Positions 9,537 through 18,245 of a stretch of 64,000 nt of DNA are shown piece after piece. The notes beneath the pieces are model-generated. The model searched no databases. It was not told the DNA's origin and saw only the letters and a program-made list of their open reading frames with translations. The number at the start of each line of letters is the position of its first letter. The first letter of the stretch is position 1. The translations under genes and the position numbers were made by a program. This DNA is from Clostridium gelidum (GTDB lineage Bacteria > Bacillota > Clostridia > Clostridiales > Clostridiaceae), in contig NZ_AP024849.1 of NCBI RefSeq assembly GCF_019977655.1, positions 3,319,001 through 3,383,000 on the forward strand, in the 5' to 3' direction.

Positions 9537-10556
9537 TTAAATCCCTCCATTTATTGTTTTTATTTGGTTGACTAAGTTTGTTATGACCTGGGTATTTAAA
9601 TCAATGGAACAAATACCATTTAAGTAACCATTATTGTCTAATTTAAAATCAATGTTTTTAAGCAGTGTAGTACCATAGGATTTTTTATTATAAATTTTTA
9701 TACTTATATCTTGGGTTAGGGGTATACCATTATAGTTATTAGCATAAATGTCTAAGTGCTGACCTTTAAATCCCTTTATTGAAATAATTTCAGGGTTAGT
9801 ATTATCCACATGGGATTGAAAATCAAAGTTCAGGTAAAAACCTTCCATACTATTTTTTGAGAAGTATATATGTTTATTGCCAATAAAACCATGTAGGTCT
9901 ATATCGGCTAAAGAGCCTGATTCCCAATTCATTACCACAGCTATATCCCAATCATTTTTGATGTCATTTATAGTAGGAGTAATTGGGGTATCTATAATAG
10001 TAGATTCTAACCCCTCTATATACTCTAGGTCTAATATGACTTGTCTACTATTACCACTCTTATTATCTAGGTTAAAATATATGGGAATATTAGATAATAC
10101 TTTATGAAATGTATTAAAGTATTTATGCTCACCCACTTCTTTAGTAGGAGCATTGGTTATTAACTTTTTTCTCATAACCTCTAAACTATAGGTATCATTT
10201 ATTTTCCAACCCGTCTGATTTATGTGTAATCCTGTGATAAATACATCTTTCTCAAATTGAAAAATTTCTGTAGTTTTCATAATTAAAGGGGGCACATCTA
10301 TTATTCTACCTTCTACTTTCTGTATGCCCTCAATGTTACTATAAATGAAACTATCTATATTATTTTTTAATCCCCTATAAATTTCATAAGGCAGTAGTTT
10401 TCTTATATCACCTAACAGTGATTCAAGATTATCTGTATTAAGCTGGGGGTATTCACTATTTAGCTTACTATTTATTAAATTCAATAAGTCTACTTTTAAT
10501 TCATGGGCTAATTCATCAAAGTTAACTATATATTTGGGTAAACCCTCTTTTCTCAT
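9537..10556 (-). CDS. Phage tail protein, paralogue of the frameshifted gene next to it
   Basis: 339 residues. The first ~190 residues align with the neighbouring gene at 10556-11115: LPKYIVNFDEL, LESLLGDIR, KEVGEHKYFNTFHKV and VILDLEY. The last ~150 residues are extra. It begins at the same base where the paralogue ends (TAATG overlap at 10556), consistent with tandem duplication followed by C-terminal extension. Likely a tail-tip structural protein. Confidence 0.55.
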   Translation of the reverse strand: MRKEGLPKYIVNFDELAHELKVDLLNLINSKLNSEYPQLNTDNLESLLGDIRKLLPYEIYRGLKNNIDSFIYSNIEGIQKVEGRIIDVPPLIMKTTEIFQFEKDVFITGLHINQTGWKINDTYSLEVMRKKLITNAPTKEVGEHKYFNTFHKVLSNIPIYFNLDNKSGNSRQVILDLEYIEGLESTIIDTPITPTINDIKNDWDIAVVMNWESGSLADIDLHGFIGNKHIYFSKNSMEGFYLNFDFQSHVDNTNPEIISIKGFKGQHLDIYANNYNGIPLTQDISIKIYNKKSYGTTLLKNIDFKLDNNGYLNGICSIDLNTQVITNLVNQIKTINGGI

Positions 10557-11115
10557 TATGAGTTCTCCAATATGTTAAAATCTACCCATAATACTTTACT
10601 AGCCCCACTATCATTATGAAATATTAAACTGATGGATTGGCCACCACTTACAGGGTAAAACACATTAAAAAATTTATGCTCTCCATATTCTTTTGTTCTT
10701 ACAGTAGTAAATAGTTGAATACCTCCGGCCTTTAAATCCCAATTATCCTCATAATTCCAAGCACTCAAACTATAGGTTATGCCTGTAATTCTACCCGATG
10801 ATGGCACTGAAAAAACAAAGTATGCGATCCAGTAGTAGCTGGTATTTCTAACATCTTACCATAGATTTTTTGTGTGCCACTTATACCTAAATTACCACTT
10901 AAACCATCTAGTTTTACCCCTAGTGCATTAAGGGCAGTTATCAGTGAGTTATAATCTACTCCTTGTATTTTGCCCCTAATATCAGTTAATAAGCTTTCTA
11001 ATTCAGCAGTAGAAAAGGTTATAGCTCCTACATCCACATTAATACCATTTTGCAAGTAATCTTTAATTAAGTCAGAGAGCTCGTCAAAATTAACTACATA
11101 ACTGGGAAGACCCAT
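10556..11115 (-). CDS. Phage tail protein interrupted by an apparent -1 frame change
   Basis: Two overlapping reading frames, 10777-11115 (LPSYVVNFDELSDLIKDY...) and 10556-10807 (SSGRITGITYSLSAWNYED...), together match the single-frame paralogue at 9537-10556. The frame changes at a run of six T on the coding strand (10810-10815). One extra T, or a -1 ribosomal slip, would join THTLFF to SVPSSGRITG and give a protein of about 186 residues. I cannot tell a programmed slip from a real mutation or a homopolymer sequencing error. Structural tail role by paralogy. Confidence 0.55.
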
Positions 11116-11131
11116 AATTTATCACCTGCCT

Positions 11132-11494
11132 TTAATCTATATTTATTATTTCAACCTTATTGTCAATATTCCTTGTGAGTACTATGTCAAAGGAACCATC
11201 GGGATTCTCCTGTTTTATATAATCAACTTTACCATCTGGATACCGGTGAAGGATCTGCCGCCAAATATAGCCTCTTGGATCTTCACCATATTGAATCTCT
11301 GTAACCTTACCATCTGCTCCACGAATAAGCTTACAAGGATATTCCGGTAAATCCGGATAAAACGGTAGTACTACGTCAGTACCACTTCTTGATCCATCGT
11401 TACCGTTTATAATTACCCTTTTATTCTTTTGTTGATCCAATCTATCGAATATAGTTTTAACTGGTTGCATAAAGTCTTTAAAATAATTACCCAC
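11132..11494 (-). CDS. Phage tail-region protein with GxDG-type repeats
   Basis: 120 residues, probably starting with GTG at 11494 (AAGGAGTTGG upstream); it overlaps the baseplate hub stop by 8 bases. It contains repeated Asp-Gly turns (GADGKVTEIQYGEDPRG, RYPDGKVDYIKQENPDG), like YD/RHS-type or beta-hairpin repeats. Probably a baseplate or tail-tip component. Function unknown. Confidence 0.5.
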   Translation of the reverse strand: MGNYFKDFMQPVKTIFDRLDQQKNKRVIINGNDGSRSGTDVVLPFYPDLPEYPCKLIRGADGKVTEIQYGEDPRGYIWRQILHRYPDGKVDYIKQENPDGSFDIVLTRNIDNKVEIINID

Positions 11495-13025
11495 AAGATT
11501 CCAACTCCTTCAATCTCCAACACTCCGGATTAACAACTCCAAAAGCATCATCCATTAAAATAACTTTTACAAAATATCCCTTATATTTCATGGCCGTTGG
11601 TGTCATATTACTTATGACACTACCCCACACCTCAATTATTTTATTATTTCCAATGTAAAATCCCATTTCTTTTTGATCGTTGGGCCATGTCACAATATCC
11701 CCCGCTTGCAACTGATCTTTTGTAATGGAATAACACCACTCGTTTTTAATAGTGGGTTGAGATGTGGTCAATGTTTCCGGCCCTTTTATACCAACATCAA
11801 TTAACGTGTGTGTTATTAATGCCTCGTCCTTCATGCCCCATTCTCCCTCATCTGTCCTATAATACATGTCGGGGTGAAATGGAACATTTACATATTTTAT
11901 GGCTTGGGCCACGATTGCATCCCTCATGCCTTTGCAATCGATCATATCGCCCAAGAACTCAACATTATGAGGATGAATACATTCCAGTGTTAACTGGTCT
12001 ATAAACCCCTCATCTTCATTAAATACAGTGGTCATTCCAATTACCCTATAAACATCGGTATCATCATCTATAGTGGTTTGAATAACCTTGTCTACGTCCA
12101 TATCGATATTACCGTCAGCGGCAACAATGTCTTGCGTTGTGGCACTTCGCCACATTGTACAAATTCTTTCATGGGCCATGTTTCGGGCCACATCTTTATT
12201 TATTGCTAGATCTGAATCAATAACCTCTACATCGTCCCAACTGTTCAAATAATTTAACATTTCCTTATCGGTAAAAACCCAAGATTTTTTCGCTTTTTCA
12301 TCACTTTCGTTTTTAACTAAAATTGTGGGTTTTAACATCGATGTGGATATAGTTGTAGATGCTGCGGTGATATGTTCAACCTCATCATATTTAAAATCAA
12401 ATCCACTTGTATACTCTAAATATACCGGTTTTACAATCATAGTTCCGTCTTTTTGGGCCATAATAACGGCATCTAAACTCTTACATAGTTCTACTATGGC
12501 ATCATATATATTTTGACCATTTTCAATGGTATACTCTTTTAATAACACGGCCTTTTCAATCACTTTAGGATCTAAATTGACCGTAACCCCTACAATTCCC
12601 GCTAACATTGCAATTACTGTTGTGTTGTAAACTTCTTTGTATGTTACTTTGGGCATCGGGTGGGCATTTAATCCCCTTTTCAGTATGATTCCATTGTCAT
12701 GTAAAGTTAATTCCACTTGCTGATTATCACTTGAAATTTTATAGTTAACTAACCAACCAGTGAATTGAATTTTACCATTAATTAAAATCTGCATTTTATC
12801 CATTGGATCGGTGATCACATTTCTGCTATTTGTTATAGATTTTCTAACTAGTGGAACACCATTAATATACGGTATACCATCACAAGTTAGCTTACATTCA
12901 TTTATATTTGTGCCAGATCTTCGATCAACATTAATATTAAGAATATATTGTGAAATATCATTTGGTGATGATATTGTTTTATTACCATTTTTACGTTGAT
13001 TTAATACTTTATAATCATTCATCAT
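11487..13025 (-). CDS. Baseplate hub protein with degenerate NlpC/P60-like C-terminus
   Basis: 512 residues from the ATG at 13025 (GAGGTAA upstream); a longer TTG start is disfavoured. The N-terminal ~390 residues resemble XkdQ/gp27-type tail hub proteins (ILINGKIQFTGWLVNYKIS, IYDAIVELCKSLDAVIM). Residues ~395-490 have the layout of an NlpC/P60 domain (QAIKYVNVPFHPD, GDIVTWP, MGFYIGNNKIIEVWG). Where active enzymes have DCSGLV this has KDEALITH, and the usual His before GxYIG is Glu-Met. The catalytic Cys and His therefore appear lost. It probably plugs or shapes the hub rather than cutting peptidoglycan. Confidence 0.65.
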   Translation of the reverse strand: MMNDYKVLNQRKNGNKTISSPNDISQYILNINVDRRSGTNINECKLTCDGIPYINGVPLVRKSITNSRNVITDPMDKMQILINGKIQFTGWLVNYKISSDNQQVELTLHDNGIILKRGLNAHPMPKVTYKEVYNTTVIAMLAGIVGVTVNLDPKVIEKAVLLKEYTIENGQNIYDAIVELCKSLDAVIMAQKDGTMIVKPVYLEYTSGFDFKYDEVEHITAASTTISTSMLKPTILVKNESDEKAKKSWVFTDKEMLNYLNSWDDVEVIDSDLAINKDVARNMAHERICTMWRSATTQDIVAADGNIDMDVDKVIQTTIDDDTDVYRVIGMTTVFNEDEGFIDQLTLECIHPHNVEFLGDMIDCKGMRDAIVAQAIKYVNVPFHPDMYYRTDEGEWGMKDEALITHTLIDVGIKGPETLTTSQPTIKNEWCYSITKDQLQAGDIVTWPNDQKEMGFYIGNNKIIEVWGSVISNMTPTAMKYKGYFVKVILMDDAFGVVNPECWRLKELESCG

Positions 13026-13432
13026 AAACCGCTTACCTCGCAATTACAAAACATGTCAACACCAATGTAATATATATCACCCTCTATGGGCATATCCAAG
13101 GACATACTTTCTTGGATTCTACCGGTATATGTATAATTCCATTCATCAATAAAGGTAAATAGATCTACTCCGGCGTGTGCTAGAAATTTTTTATAAGAAT
13201 CTTTACCATGTGTGGATATATCAAAAACAACACTAAATTTTATTTTAGTGTCATTTTTACCCTTGATATTTTGAAATCTAGTATTGCCCTTTAGTGGTTT
13301 ATTTTTTATAAGCTTAAAAGATGGTAATGCCGGAGTGTAATTAGTTATTACCGCCACAACCTCCGAACCATCCTCATATTTTAGAGTGAGTCCATCTAAA
13401 TAATCCTCGGTAACTCCATATGCTTTTGCCAT
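13022..13432 (-). CDS. Phage tail protein between tape measure and baseplate hub
   Basis: 136 residues, start ATG 13432 after AAGGAGTGATAATTG. Beta-rich (LKYEDGSEVVAVITNYTPALPSFKLIKNKPLKG, FTFIDEWNYTYTGRI). Its place directly after the tape measure gene matches distal tail or hub-adapter proteins. No motif allows a firmer name. Confidence 0.55.
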   Translation of the reverse strand: MAKAYGVTEDYLDGLTLKYEDGSEVVAVITNYTPALPSFKLIKNKPLKGNTRFQNIKGKNDTKIKFSVVFDISTHGKDSYKKFLAHAGVDLFTFIDEWNYTYTGRIQESMSLDMPIEGDIYYIGVDMFCNCEVSGL

Positions 13433-13446
13433 CAATTATCACTCCT

Positions 13447-15579
13447 TTATAATCTTAATGCATCACTCATAAACTCATCGACTATAGTATTCTTGAAAGC
13501 AGCTTTGCCCATACTCTTAACCTCGTCTGTAAGTTGTGCAGTACCTTTTTCACCAGTATCAGCAATAGATACATGCATTGTTATATTAGGTGAATAACTC
13601 ATCTGCTTTGAATTGCCACCTAGTGCAGAAAGCATAGTTTTTGATCCACTACCCGCACCGGCTAGATCAGTATTATTCAACCCATCAAAGTTGGGCTCAA
13701 CGTTCCCCAACCCTCGTATTTTAGTAGCTAGGTTTGCGAATCTAGAAGTAATTAATTCCTCTTTCTTATCAACACCACCAACTAACCCATCACCAATGTT
13801 CATACCATATTCATTGAAAACTCTAGATGGTGAATGAATACCTAGTCCATCACTATCATTAGTGAAAACACTTTTTATACCACGTACTATTTTTCCGCAT
13901 ACTTCAAATATTTTGTCCCATCCTTTTTCAAGTCCACCAACTAAGCCATCAACAATCCAACCACCAACACCTTTAAAGAAAGATATTAGATCTGTCCATA
14001 TTGCTTTCCAACCCTCAATGCCATTCTTAAAAAATTCACCTATCTTGGTTATCATTGAACCAATTGTGTTTCCTATTGATTCGGCTAAATCGGCTATACC
14101 ACCAAACACCCATTTGAAAAACTCCCATAATTTATTAAATAAGTTTTTACAGAAATCAAAAAAAGCTTGAAAATAAACTTTCAAACTATCCCAATTCTTT
14201 ATAACTACATATACTATGGCTGCTATTAATGCTATAATCCCTATGATTATTAATACTGGCGGGTTTATTATGGCCGGTAACATTGAAAATACACTTGCTG
14301 CGGTTTTAAGACCATTGAATACGCTCATTACTGTTCGTACACTTTCGATTAACTTTGCCACTATGATTAACACCGGGCCTATTGCTGCTGCAACTAGGGC
14401 AACTTTAACAATAAACTCTTGCATTGGTTTGGGTAACGCACTAAATTTATTAACTAGATCGGCAATCCAAGTCGCACAACTTCTAATCATAGGTGCTAAT
14501 ACATCACCTATTTTTATAGCTGCGGTTTCAATAGATCCTTTCATTGCTTCAATAGATCCTTTTAAGTTGTCTTGCATTGTACCCGCCATTTTCTTCGATG
14601 AACCATCACAATTAGTTAATGACTTACTTAATTCATCGAATTTATCCGGCCCTTGATCTACCATGGCCAACATTCCGGACATTGCCTCTTTTCCAAATAT
14701 TTGGGCAAAGGCTGCTGCCTTTTCTTGTTGTGTTAAATCTGCGGTTTTATCCCTTAAAACTGTTAAAATATCTGTCATTGGTAGCATTTTTCCGTTAGCA
14801 TCAAAAAATTTCATGCCTAAATTGTCCATTAATGCTGCGGCAGTATCGGTTGGTTTTGCAAGATTAGTCAACGCACCTCTTAACACAGTTCCAGCTTGAG
14901 TTCCCTTAATTCCAGAATTAGAGAGAAGTCCAATTGATGCTGCGGTATCTTCAAAGCTAACACCCAATGCCTTAGATACAGGAGCGATGTACTTCATCGC
15001 CTCACCCGTATCCAGTATTTCGGCGTTAGTATCACCCGCAAGTTTTGCGAGTACGTCACCTATATGACCAACTTGATCGGCACTCATACCAAACCCATTT
15101 AAAGAACTTGCAGCAACATCTACGGCTTGTGCAATAGTTACGCCTCCGGCAGCTGCGGTATCCAGTATTCCAGGCATAGCTTTCATAATATCATTAACTT
15201 TAAATCCACTTGAAGCGAATAGTTCCATACCCTCAGCCGCACCGGATGCACTAAAATTTGTGTCCGCCCCTAGTTGAATTGCTTGGTCTTTAAGCTTACT
15301 CATTTCTTCACCGGTGGCACCACTAATTGCATTGACTTTTGACATTTGGGCCTCAAAATCCATTGACGCATTAGCAGCAGCAGCACCTATACCGGCTATA
15401 GGTAGTGTAACTTTTTTTGTCAACTCACTACCCACACTATTCATGGCATTTGTTACGTTTTGTAAACCGCCCTCACTTGCAAAATTCTTAAGATCTGCTC
15501 CCGCACTTGCTATAGAATTTTTAAAGCTTGACATATCCATTTCCAAGTAGGCTATAGCTGTTCCAACATTTATTGACAT
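13447..15579 (-). CDS. Tail tape measure protein
   Basis: 710 residues, a TP901-type phage tail tape measure protein. The N-terminal helical region and LGADTNFSASGAAEGMELFASSGF core are characteristic. Hydrophobic segments follow (~390-460: VALVAAAIGPVLIIVAKL and IINPPVLIIIGIIALIAAIVYVV). The C-terminal GLGIHSPSRVFNEYGMNIGDGLVGG motif is common in this family. It sets tail length and passes into the host membrane on infection. The size predicts a fairly short siphovirus tail. Start supported by GGGGGTGAG. Confidence 0.93.
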   Translation of the reverse strand: MSINVGTAIAYLEMDMSSFKNSIASAGADLKNFASEGGLQNVTNAMNSVGSELTKKVTLPIAGIGAAAANASMDFEAQMSKVNAISGATGEEMSKLKDQAIQLGADTNFSASGAAEGMELFASSGFKVNDIMKAMPGILDTAAAGGVTIAQAVDVAASSLNGFGMSADQVGHIGDVLAKLAGDTNAEILDTGEAMKYIAPVSKALGVSFEDTAASIGLLSNSGIKGTQAGTVLRGALTNLAKPTDTAAALMDNLGMKFFDANGKMLPMTDILTVLRDKTADLTQQEKAAAFAQIFGKEAMSGMLAMVDQGPDKFDELSKSLTNCDGSSKKMAGTMQDNLKGSIEAMKGSIETAAIKIGDVLAPMIRSCATWIADLVNKFSALPKPMQEFIVKVALVAAAIGPVLIIVAKLIESVRTVMSVFNGLKTAASVFSMLPAIINPPVLIIIGIIALIAAIVYVVIKNWDSLKVYFQAFFDFCKNLFNKLWEFFKWVFGGIADLAESIGNTIGSMITKIGEFFKNGIEGWKAIWTDLISFFKGVGGWIVDGLVGGLEKGWDKIFEVCGKIVRGIKSVFTNDSDGLGIHSPSRVFNEYGMNIGDGLVGGVDKKEELITSRFANLATKIRGLGNVEPNFDGLNNTDLAGAGSGSKTMLSALGGNSKQMSYSPNITMHVSIADTGEKGTAQLTDEVKSMGKAAFKNTIVDEFMSDALRL

Positions 15580-15605
15580 TTATTATCTCACCCCCTTTTT
15601 TGAGC

Positions 15606-15632
15606 AAAATAAAAGATCATATTTCTATGATC
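15606..15632 (-). terminator. Terminator between zinc-ribbon gene and tape measure
   Basis: Minus-strand GATCATA-GAAA-TATGATC hairpin followed by TTTTATTTT. It overlaps the stop codon of the upstream gene. It would attenuate transcription into the tape measure gene. Confidence 0.7.
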
Positions 15633-15951
15633 CATAAATTTTCTTATATTGTTTTGATAATTCCAAATTTCTTTGTTGTAATCGAGTATATTCATTTAAT
15701 AATCGCACATATCGCAAATCATTAACTCTTAATTCAGATGCTTTTGATCTGATCTGCTCCATTTCATTTAAATTATTTTTAAATTCTTGATCCTGGTACA
15801 TAACTATAAATTTATGTGTACACTTAGGACAACAAAAATAAGATCTTTCAACACTCTCGCCAACTATCTCAGTTTTTAATATTTTGGGTTTTAATTTAAA
15901 TGAGTGGTCACATTCATCACATTTAACTACTTTGTATTTAACTGTAGCCAT
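15625..15951 (-). CDS. Small zinc-ribbon phage protein
   Basis: 108 residues from ATG 15951 (AAGGATGTGATTG upstream). Two Cys pairs, CDEC near the N-terminus and CCPKC ~27 residues later, form a probable zinc ribbon. A coiled, charged C-terminal half follows (LRYVRLLNEYTRLQQRNLELS). Located between the tail chaperones and the tape measure. Function unknown; a tail assembly factor is possible. Confidence 0.6.
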   Translation of the reverse strand: MATVKYKVVKCDECDHSFKLKPKILKTEIVGESVERSYFCCPKCTHKFIVMYQDQEFKNNLNEMEQIRSKASELRVNDLRYVRLLNEYTRLQQRNLELSKQYKKIYGS

Positions 15952-15965
15952 GTTCAATCACATCC

Positions 15966-16181
15966 TTATTGATTATTGTTAAATTTAAAAAAGTCGATTA
16001 GATCATCATTGTTATTTGGAACATCAACATCAAACTTAGGTTCTTTTGCATCTTCTTTACCAAGTTCATTTAATATATATGAACATGCTTCATCAAAACA
16101 AAATGCCTCATATTCATTAGTTAGATTTATTATTTGACTCGGCATCTGTTTGAAGTGTTTCGACATTGTCAGCACTGACAT
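15966..16181 (-). CDS. Tail assembly chaperone, downstream (T-like) frame
   Basis: Open frame of 71 codons overlapping the preceding chaperone gene by 65 bases in the +1 frame. There is no ribosome binding site before its own ATG. Residues ~15-40 (PSQIINLTNEYEAFCFDEACSYIL) are typical of the C-terminal part of gpGT-type tail chaperones, which is made as a frameshifted extension of gpG. It therefore probably represents the frameshift extension rather than an independent gene. No classical -1 slippery heptamer is visible in the overlap. Confidence 0.6.
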   Translation of the reverse strand: MSVLTMSKHFKQMPSQIINLTNEYEAFCFDEACSYILNELGKEDAKEPKFDVDVPNNNDDLIDFFKFNNNQ

Positions 16182-16566
16182 TATCCGTGGACTCTGTACG
16201 AAACTTCTGTACCGCCTTTAACCCCTCTTGAGTGTAATTAAATAGTGCAACTAATTGTTCATCCGTTAACTCTAAATCTACGCTTTTAAGATCCTCAATT
16301 GATGGTTCCACAAGTGCATTTTCAGCCATTACAAACATTACGTTAGTTAACTGATCAAGATCAACACCTTTACTAGCCTTTTTACCGTAGAATAGTTCTT
16401 CAGCAGCACTTAAAAGAGTATTAGGAATAACACCTTTTCTAATTAATCCAAGTAATGATGTTCTTTTAACTTTCACTACAAATGGAATATCATCTTTAAA
16501 TCTTGGTAACTCAATAATATCACATTCAGCCATTATTTTTAATTGTTCTAAGTTTGTTACATTCAT
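16117..16566 (-). CDS. Tail assembly chaperone, upstream (G-like) protein
   Basis: 149 residues starting MNVTNLEQLKIMAECD, with GAGAGGAAG upstream. The helical protein includes the LLGLIRKGVIPNTLLSAAEELFYG segment typical of siphovirus tail chaperones that coat the tape measure before tail polymerisation. Position between the major tail protein and the tape measure is canonical. Confidence 0.75.
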   Translation of the reverse strand: MNVTNLEQLKIMAECDIIELPRFKDDIPFVVKVKRTSLLGLIRKGVIPNTLLSAAEELFYGKKASKGVDLDQLTNVMFVMAENALVEPSIEDLKSVDLELTDEQLVALFNYTQEGLKAVQKFRTESTDNVSADNVETLQTDAESNNKSN

Positions 16567-16585
16567 TTTAAAATCTTCCTCTCAT

Positions 16586-16939
16586 TTATAAAGTTGTAAA
16601 TTTAACACTTATAGCCGTTGTTGATCCACTGCCATCCAATAACAATACTGGTTCCGCTATAGCAGCATATGTTGTGTTTGTAGCTATTCCATTAGGTATA
16701 AATGTTACGATCTTTTTAGTATCATCTATAGTTAATGTACCCTCGACGGCACTCGAATCAGATACTTTAGTTACCATGAAGTTTGTATGTTCCACCTCAT
16801 CTTGATTAATAGCCTTTGCAAATGTCCATTTTATATTGGTAGTAATACTAACACCTACATCTGAGTTGCTATCTGTTACAGTTCCACCAACTACTCCAGG
16901 TATCCCGCTTACACTCCCACCATCTGCCGGTGGGGTACT
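16586..16939 (-). CDS. Ig-like C-terminal extension of the major tail protein (+1 frame)
   Basis: The +1 frame is open from the end of the major tail gene to 16586 and encodes 117 residues. They start STPPADGGSVSG and continue into an SbsA/Big_5-type Ig-like fold (IKWTFAKAI, GTLTIDDTKKIVTFIP, ATNTTYAAI, AISVKFTTL). Nothing suggests an independent start: the open frame further upstream is only a shadow of the tail gene. With a slip at CCC TAG the fused protein would be 295 residues. Ig-like extensions of major tail proteins made this way decorate tail tubes and probably aid weak surface binding. Confidence 0.7.
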   Translation of the reverse strand, partial: STPPADGGSVSGIPGVVGGTVTDSNSDVGVSITTNIKWTFAKAINQDEVEHTNFMVTKVSDSSAVEGTLTIDDTKKIVTFIPNGIATNTTYAAIAEPVLLLDGSGSTTAISVKFTTL

Positions 16940-16943
16940 AGGG
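16938..16943 (-). promoter_or_regulatory. Putative programmed +1 frameshift site, CCC TAG
   Basis: The major tail gene ends ACA CCC TAG T. A peptidyl-tRNA(Pro) on CCC can re-pair on CCT one base downstream, giving entry to the Ig-like frame at AGT. This arrangement, a Pro CCC codon followed by a slow stop codon, is the type reported for +1 frameshifting in Listeria phage PSA structural genes. Confidence 0.6.
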
Positions 16944-17474
16944 TGTAACGGTTCCAGGCAATGTCGTAACACTATCAATATCAACGGCCGTTTCACCTCT
17001 AAACGGGATCGATTCAGCCTCAAATTCCGGAACGATAAAGTCACCGTCTTTGATCTTGTACTTTGGTACTTTACCTTTGCAATGTTTCCAAGTAAAAACA
17101 GTATAACCGGTTGTTCTGCTATAATCTTTTTCCTCAGTATACACAGTTAAAGTAAATAGATCTTTTTCAACTACTTGTCCGGCTGGTATTGATATGTAAT
17201 GAGATCCGGAGATCGTACCCCCATCAACTAGTGCAATTACATCAATGTTAAAAGTATTATCTTTTAACTTTAATTTATAACCAATCACAATATCCTCAGT
17301 TTCATTAATTCCAAGAATCTTGTTTTTAACTCTTAATATATCCCTCTTACCAGCACTTAATATCGGCTCAACGTCAATATCACTGGCTGTATCACCAATG
17401 TCAAAAACTTCTTTTGTCTTTTCATTAGTAACAAGACACTTAACTACATTAACCAATGATTTTCCTAATGCCAT
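16938..17474 (-). CDS. Major tail protein (short form)
   Basis: 178 residues starting MALGKSLVNVVKCLVTN, ending at CCC TAG. It has the beta-barrel character of siphovirus tube subunits, with TASDIDVEPILSAGKRDILRVKNKILG and a central loop. It sits immediately after the tail terminator gene and before the chaperones, the classical position. A longer 295-residue form with an Ig-like tail is probably made by frameshifting at its stop codon. Confidence 0.75.
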   Translation of the reverse strand: MALGKSLVNVVKCLVTNEKTKEVFDIGDTASDIDVEPILSAGKRDILRVKNKILGINETEDIVIGYKLKLKDNTFNIDVIALVDGGTISGSHYISIPAGQVVEKDLFTLTVYTEEKDYSRTTGYTVFTWKHCKGKVPKYKIKDGDFIVPEFEAESIPFRGETAVDIDSVTTLPGTVTP

Positions 17475-17475
17475 C

Positions 17476-17898
17476 TTAATTCCTCCTTAATCTTTTAAAT
17501 TGTTGATAAGTTACACTTGTGGTGTATCCTTGAACCTCACTATCAATTATCGGAGGCGTTTCATTACCAGTAGGTCGCAACTCATCAATTAACTTTATTG
17601 CCTCTTTTATATTTTCCACATACGGCTCCATAGTTGAATAAGTATCCATAGGGTGATAAATTATAATGTCAAATAGTTTGTATCCGGCCACATTTCCAAC
17701 CATAGCAACAACACCATTCTCTTTAATTACCACATAACTTTTTTGGCATTTATCTCGCTTTTGACCTGGCGAATATACTTCATAACCAAGCTTTGTAAAA
17801 TTCAAATAGATCTTTTGCCATAAGGTTTCCGGTACAGTATCATTGATCAATGATGTTTCCAATGTATCACCTGGCGCAACATAACTAAAAGCACCCAT
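17476..17898 (-). CDS. Phage tail terminator / completion protein
   Basis: 140 residues, start ATG 17898 after GGGGAGGTAATTAG. The pattern of a short protein with VVAMVGNVAGYKLFDIIIYHP, located between a gp10-like protein and the major tail protein, fits the tail terminator or head-tail joining family. It would cap the tube when tail length is reached. Assignment mainly by order. Confidence 0.55.
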   Translation of the reverse strand: MGAFSYVAPGDTLETSLINDTVPETLWQKIYLNFTKLGYEVYSPGQKRDKCQKSYVVIKENGVVAMVGNVAGYKLFDIIIYHPMDTYSTMEPYVENIKEAIKLIDELRPTGNETPPIIDSEVQGYTTSVTYQQFKRLRRN

Positions 17899-17902
17899 CT
17901 AA

Positions 17903-18241
17903 TTACCTCCCCAATAGATTATTCATTCCTCTTAAGATCTCCGGAGAAAGTGCATCGATCGCCGGTTGCAATGTCGCATATCTTTTATCATGACATAATT
18001 CCAAGAACGGCATTTGTTGGGTATTCCCCGCAACATATACTACACACTTATTACCTTCCATTTGGCTGCCGCCTTGAATTGTTTTTCTACTCAATCCAGT
18101 TCGATCCGTCCATGGAGCATTATTTTTTGCATGAGTTTCAATTTTTTTTCCGGCGGCATCTCCATATAGTTTCATTGCCACCGTGGATCTTGTGCCTAGC
18201 TCTGCCAATCCAGTTAATACACCTTCAATATCTAGTCTCAT
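17903..18241 (-). CDS. HK97 gp10-like head-tail/tail completion protein
   Basis: 112 residues from ATG 18241 (MRLDIEGVLTGLAELG). This start leaves the upstream gene intact; a longer reading would overlap it. The motif AKNNAPWTDRTGLSRKTIQGG and an MPFLELCHDKRYATLQPAI segment are typical of HK97 gp10-family neck proteins. Its place third among the connectors supports this. Confidence 0.7.
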   Translation of the reverse strand: MRLDIEGVLTGLAELGTRSTVAMKLYGDAAGKKIETHAKNNAPWTDRTGLSRKTIQGGSQMEGNKCVVYVAGNTQQMPFLELCHDKRYATLQPAIDALSPEILRGMNNLLGR

Positions 18242-18245
18242 TCGA

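Noticed and set aside
14216..14899. Plus-strand open frames across the tape measure gene
   Set aside because: Antisense shadows of a long, well-recognised gene; no start signals.
16944..17044. N-terminal part of the reading frame 16586-17044 as an independent gene start
   Set aside because: It only mirrors the major tail gene in another frame and has no ribosome site; the Ig-like part is better explained by frameshifting.
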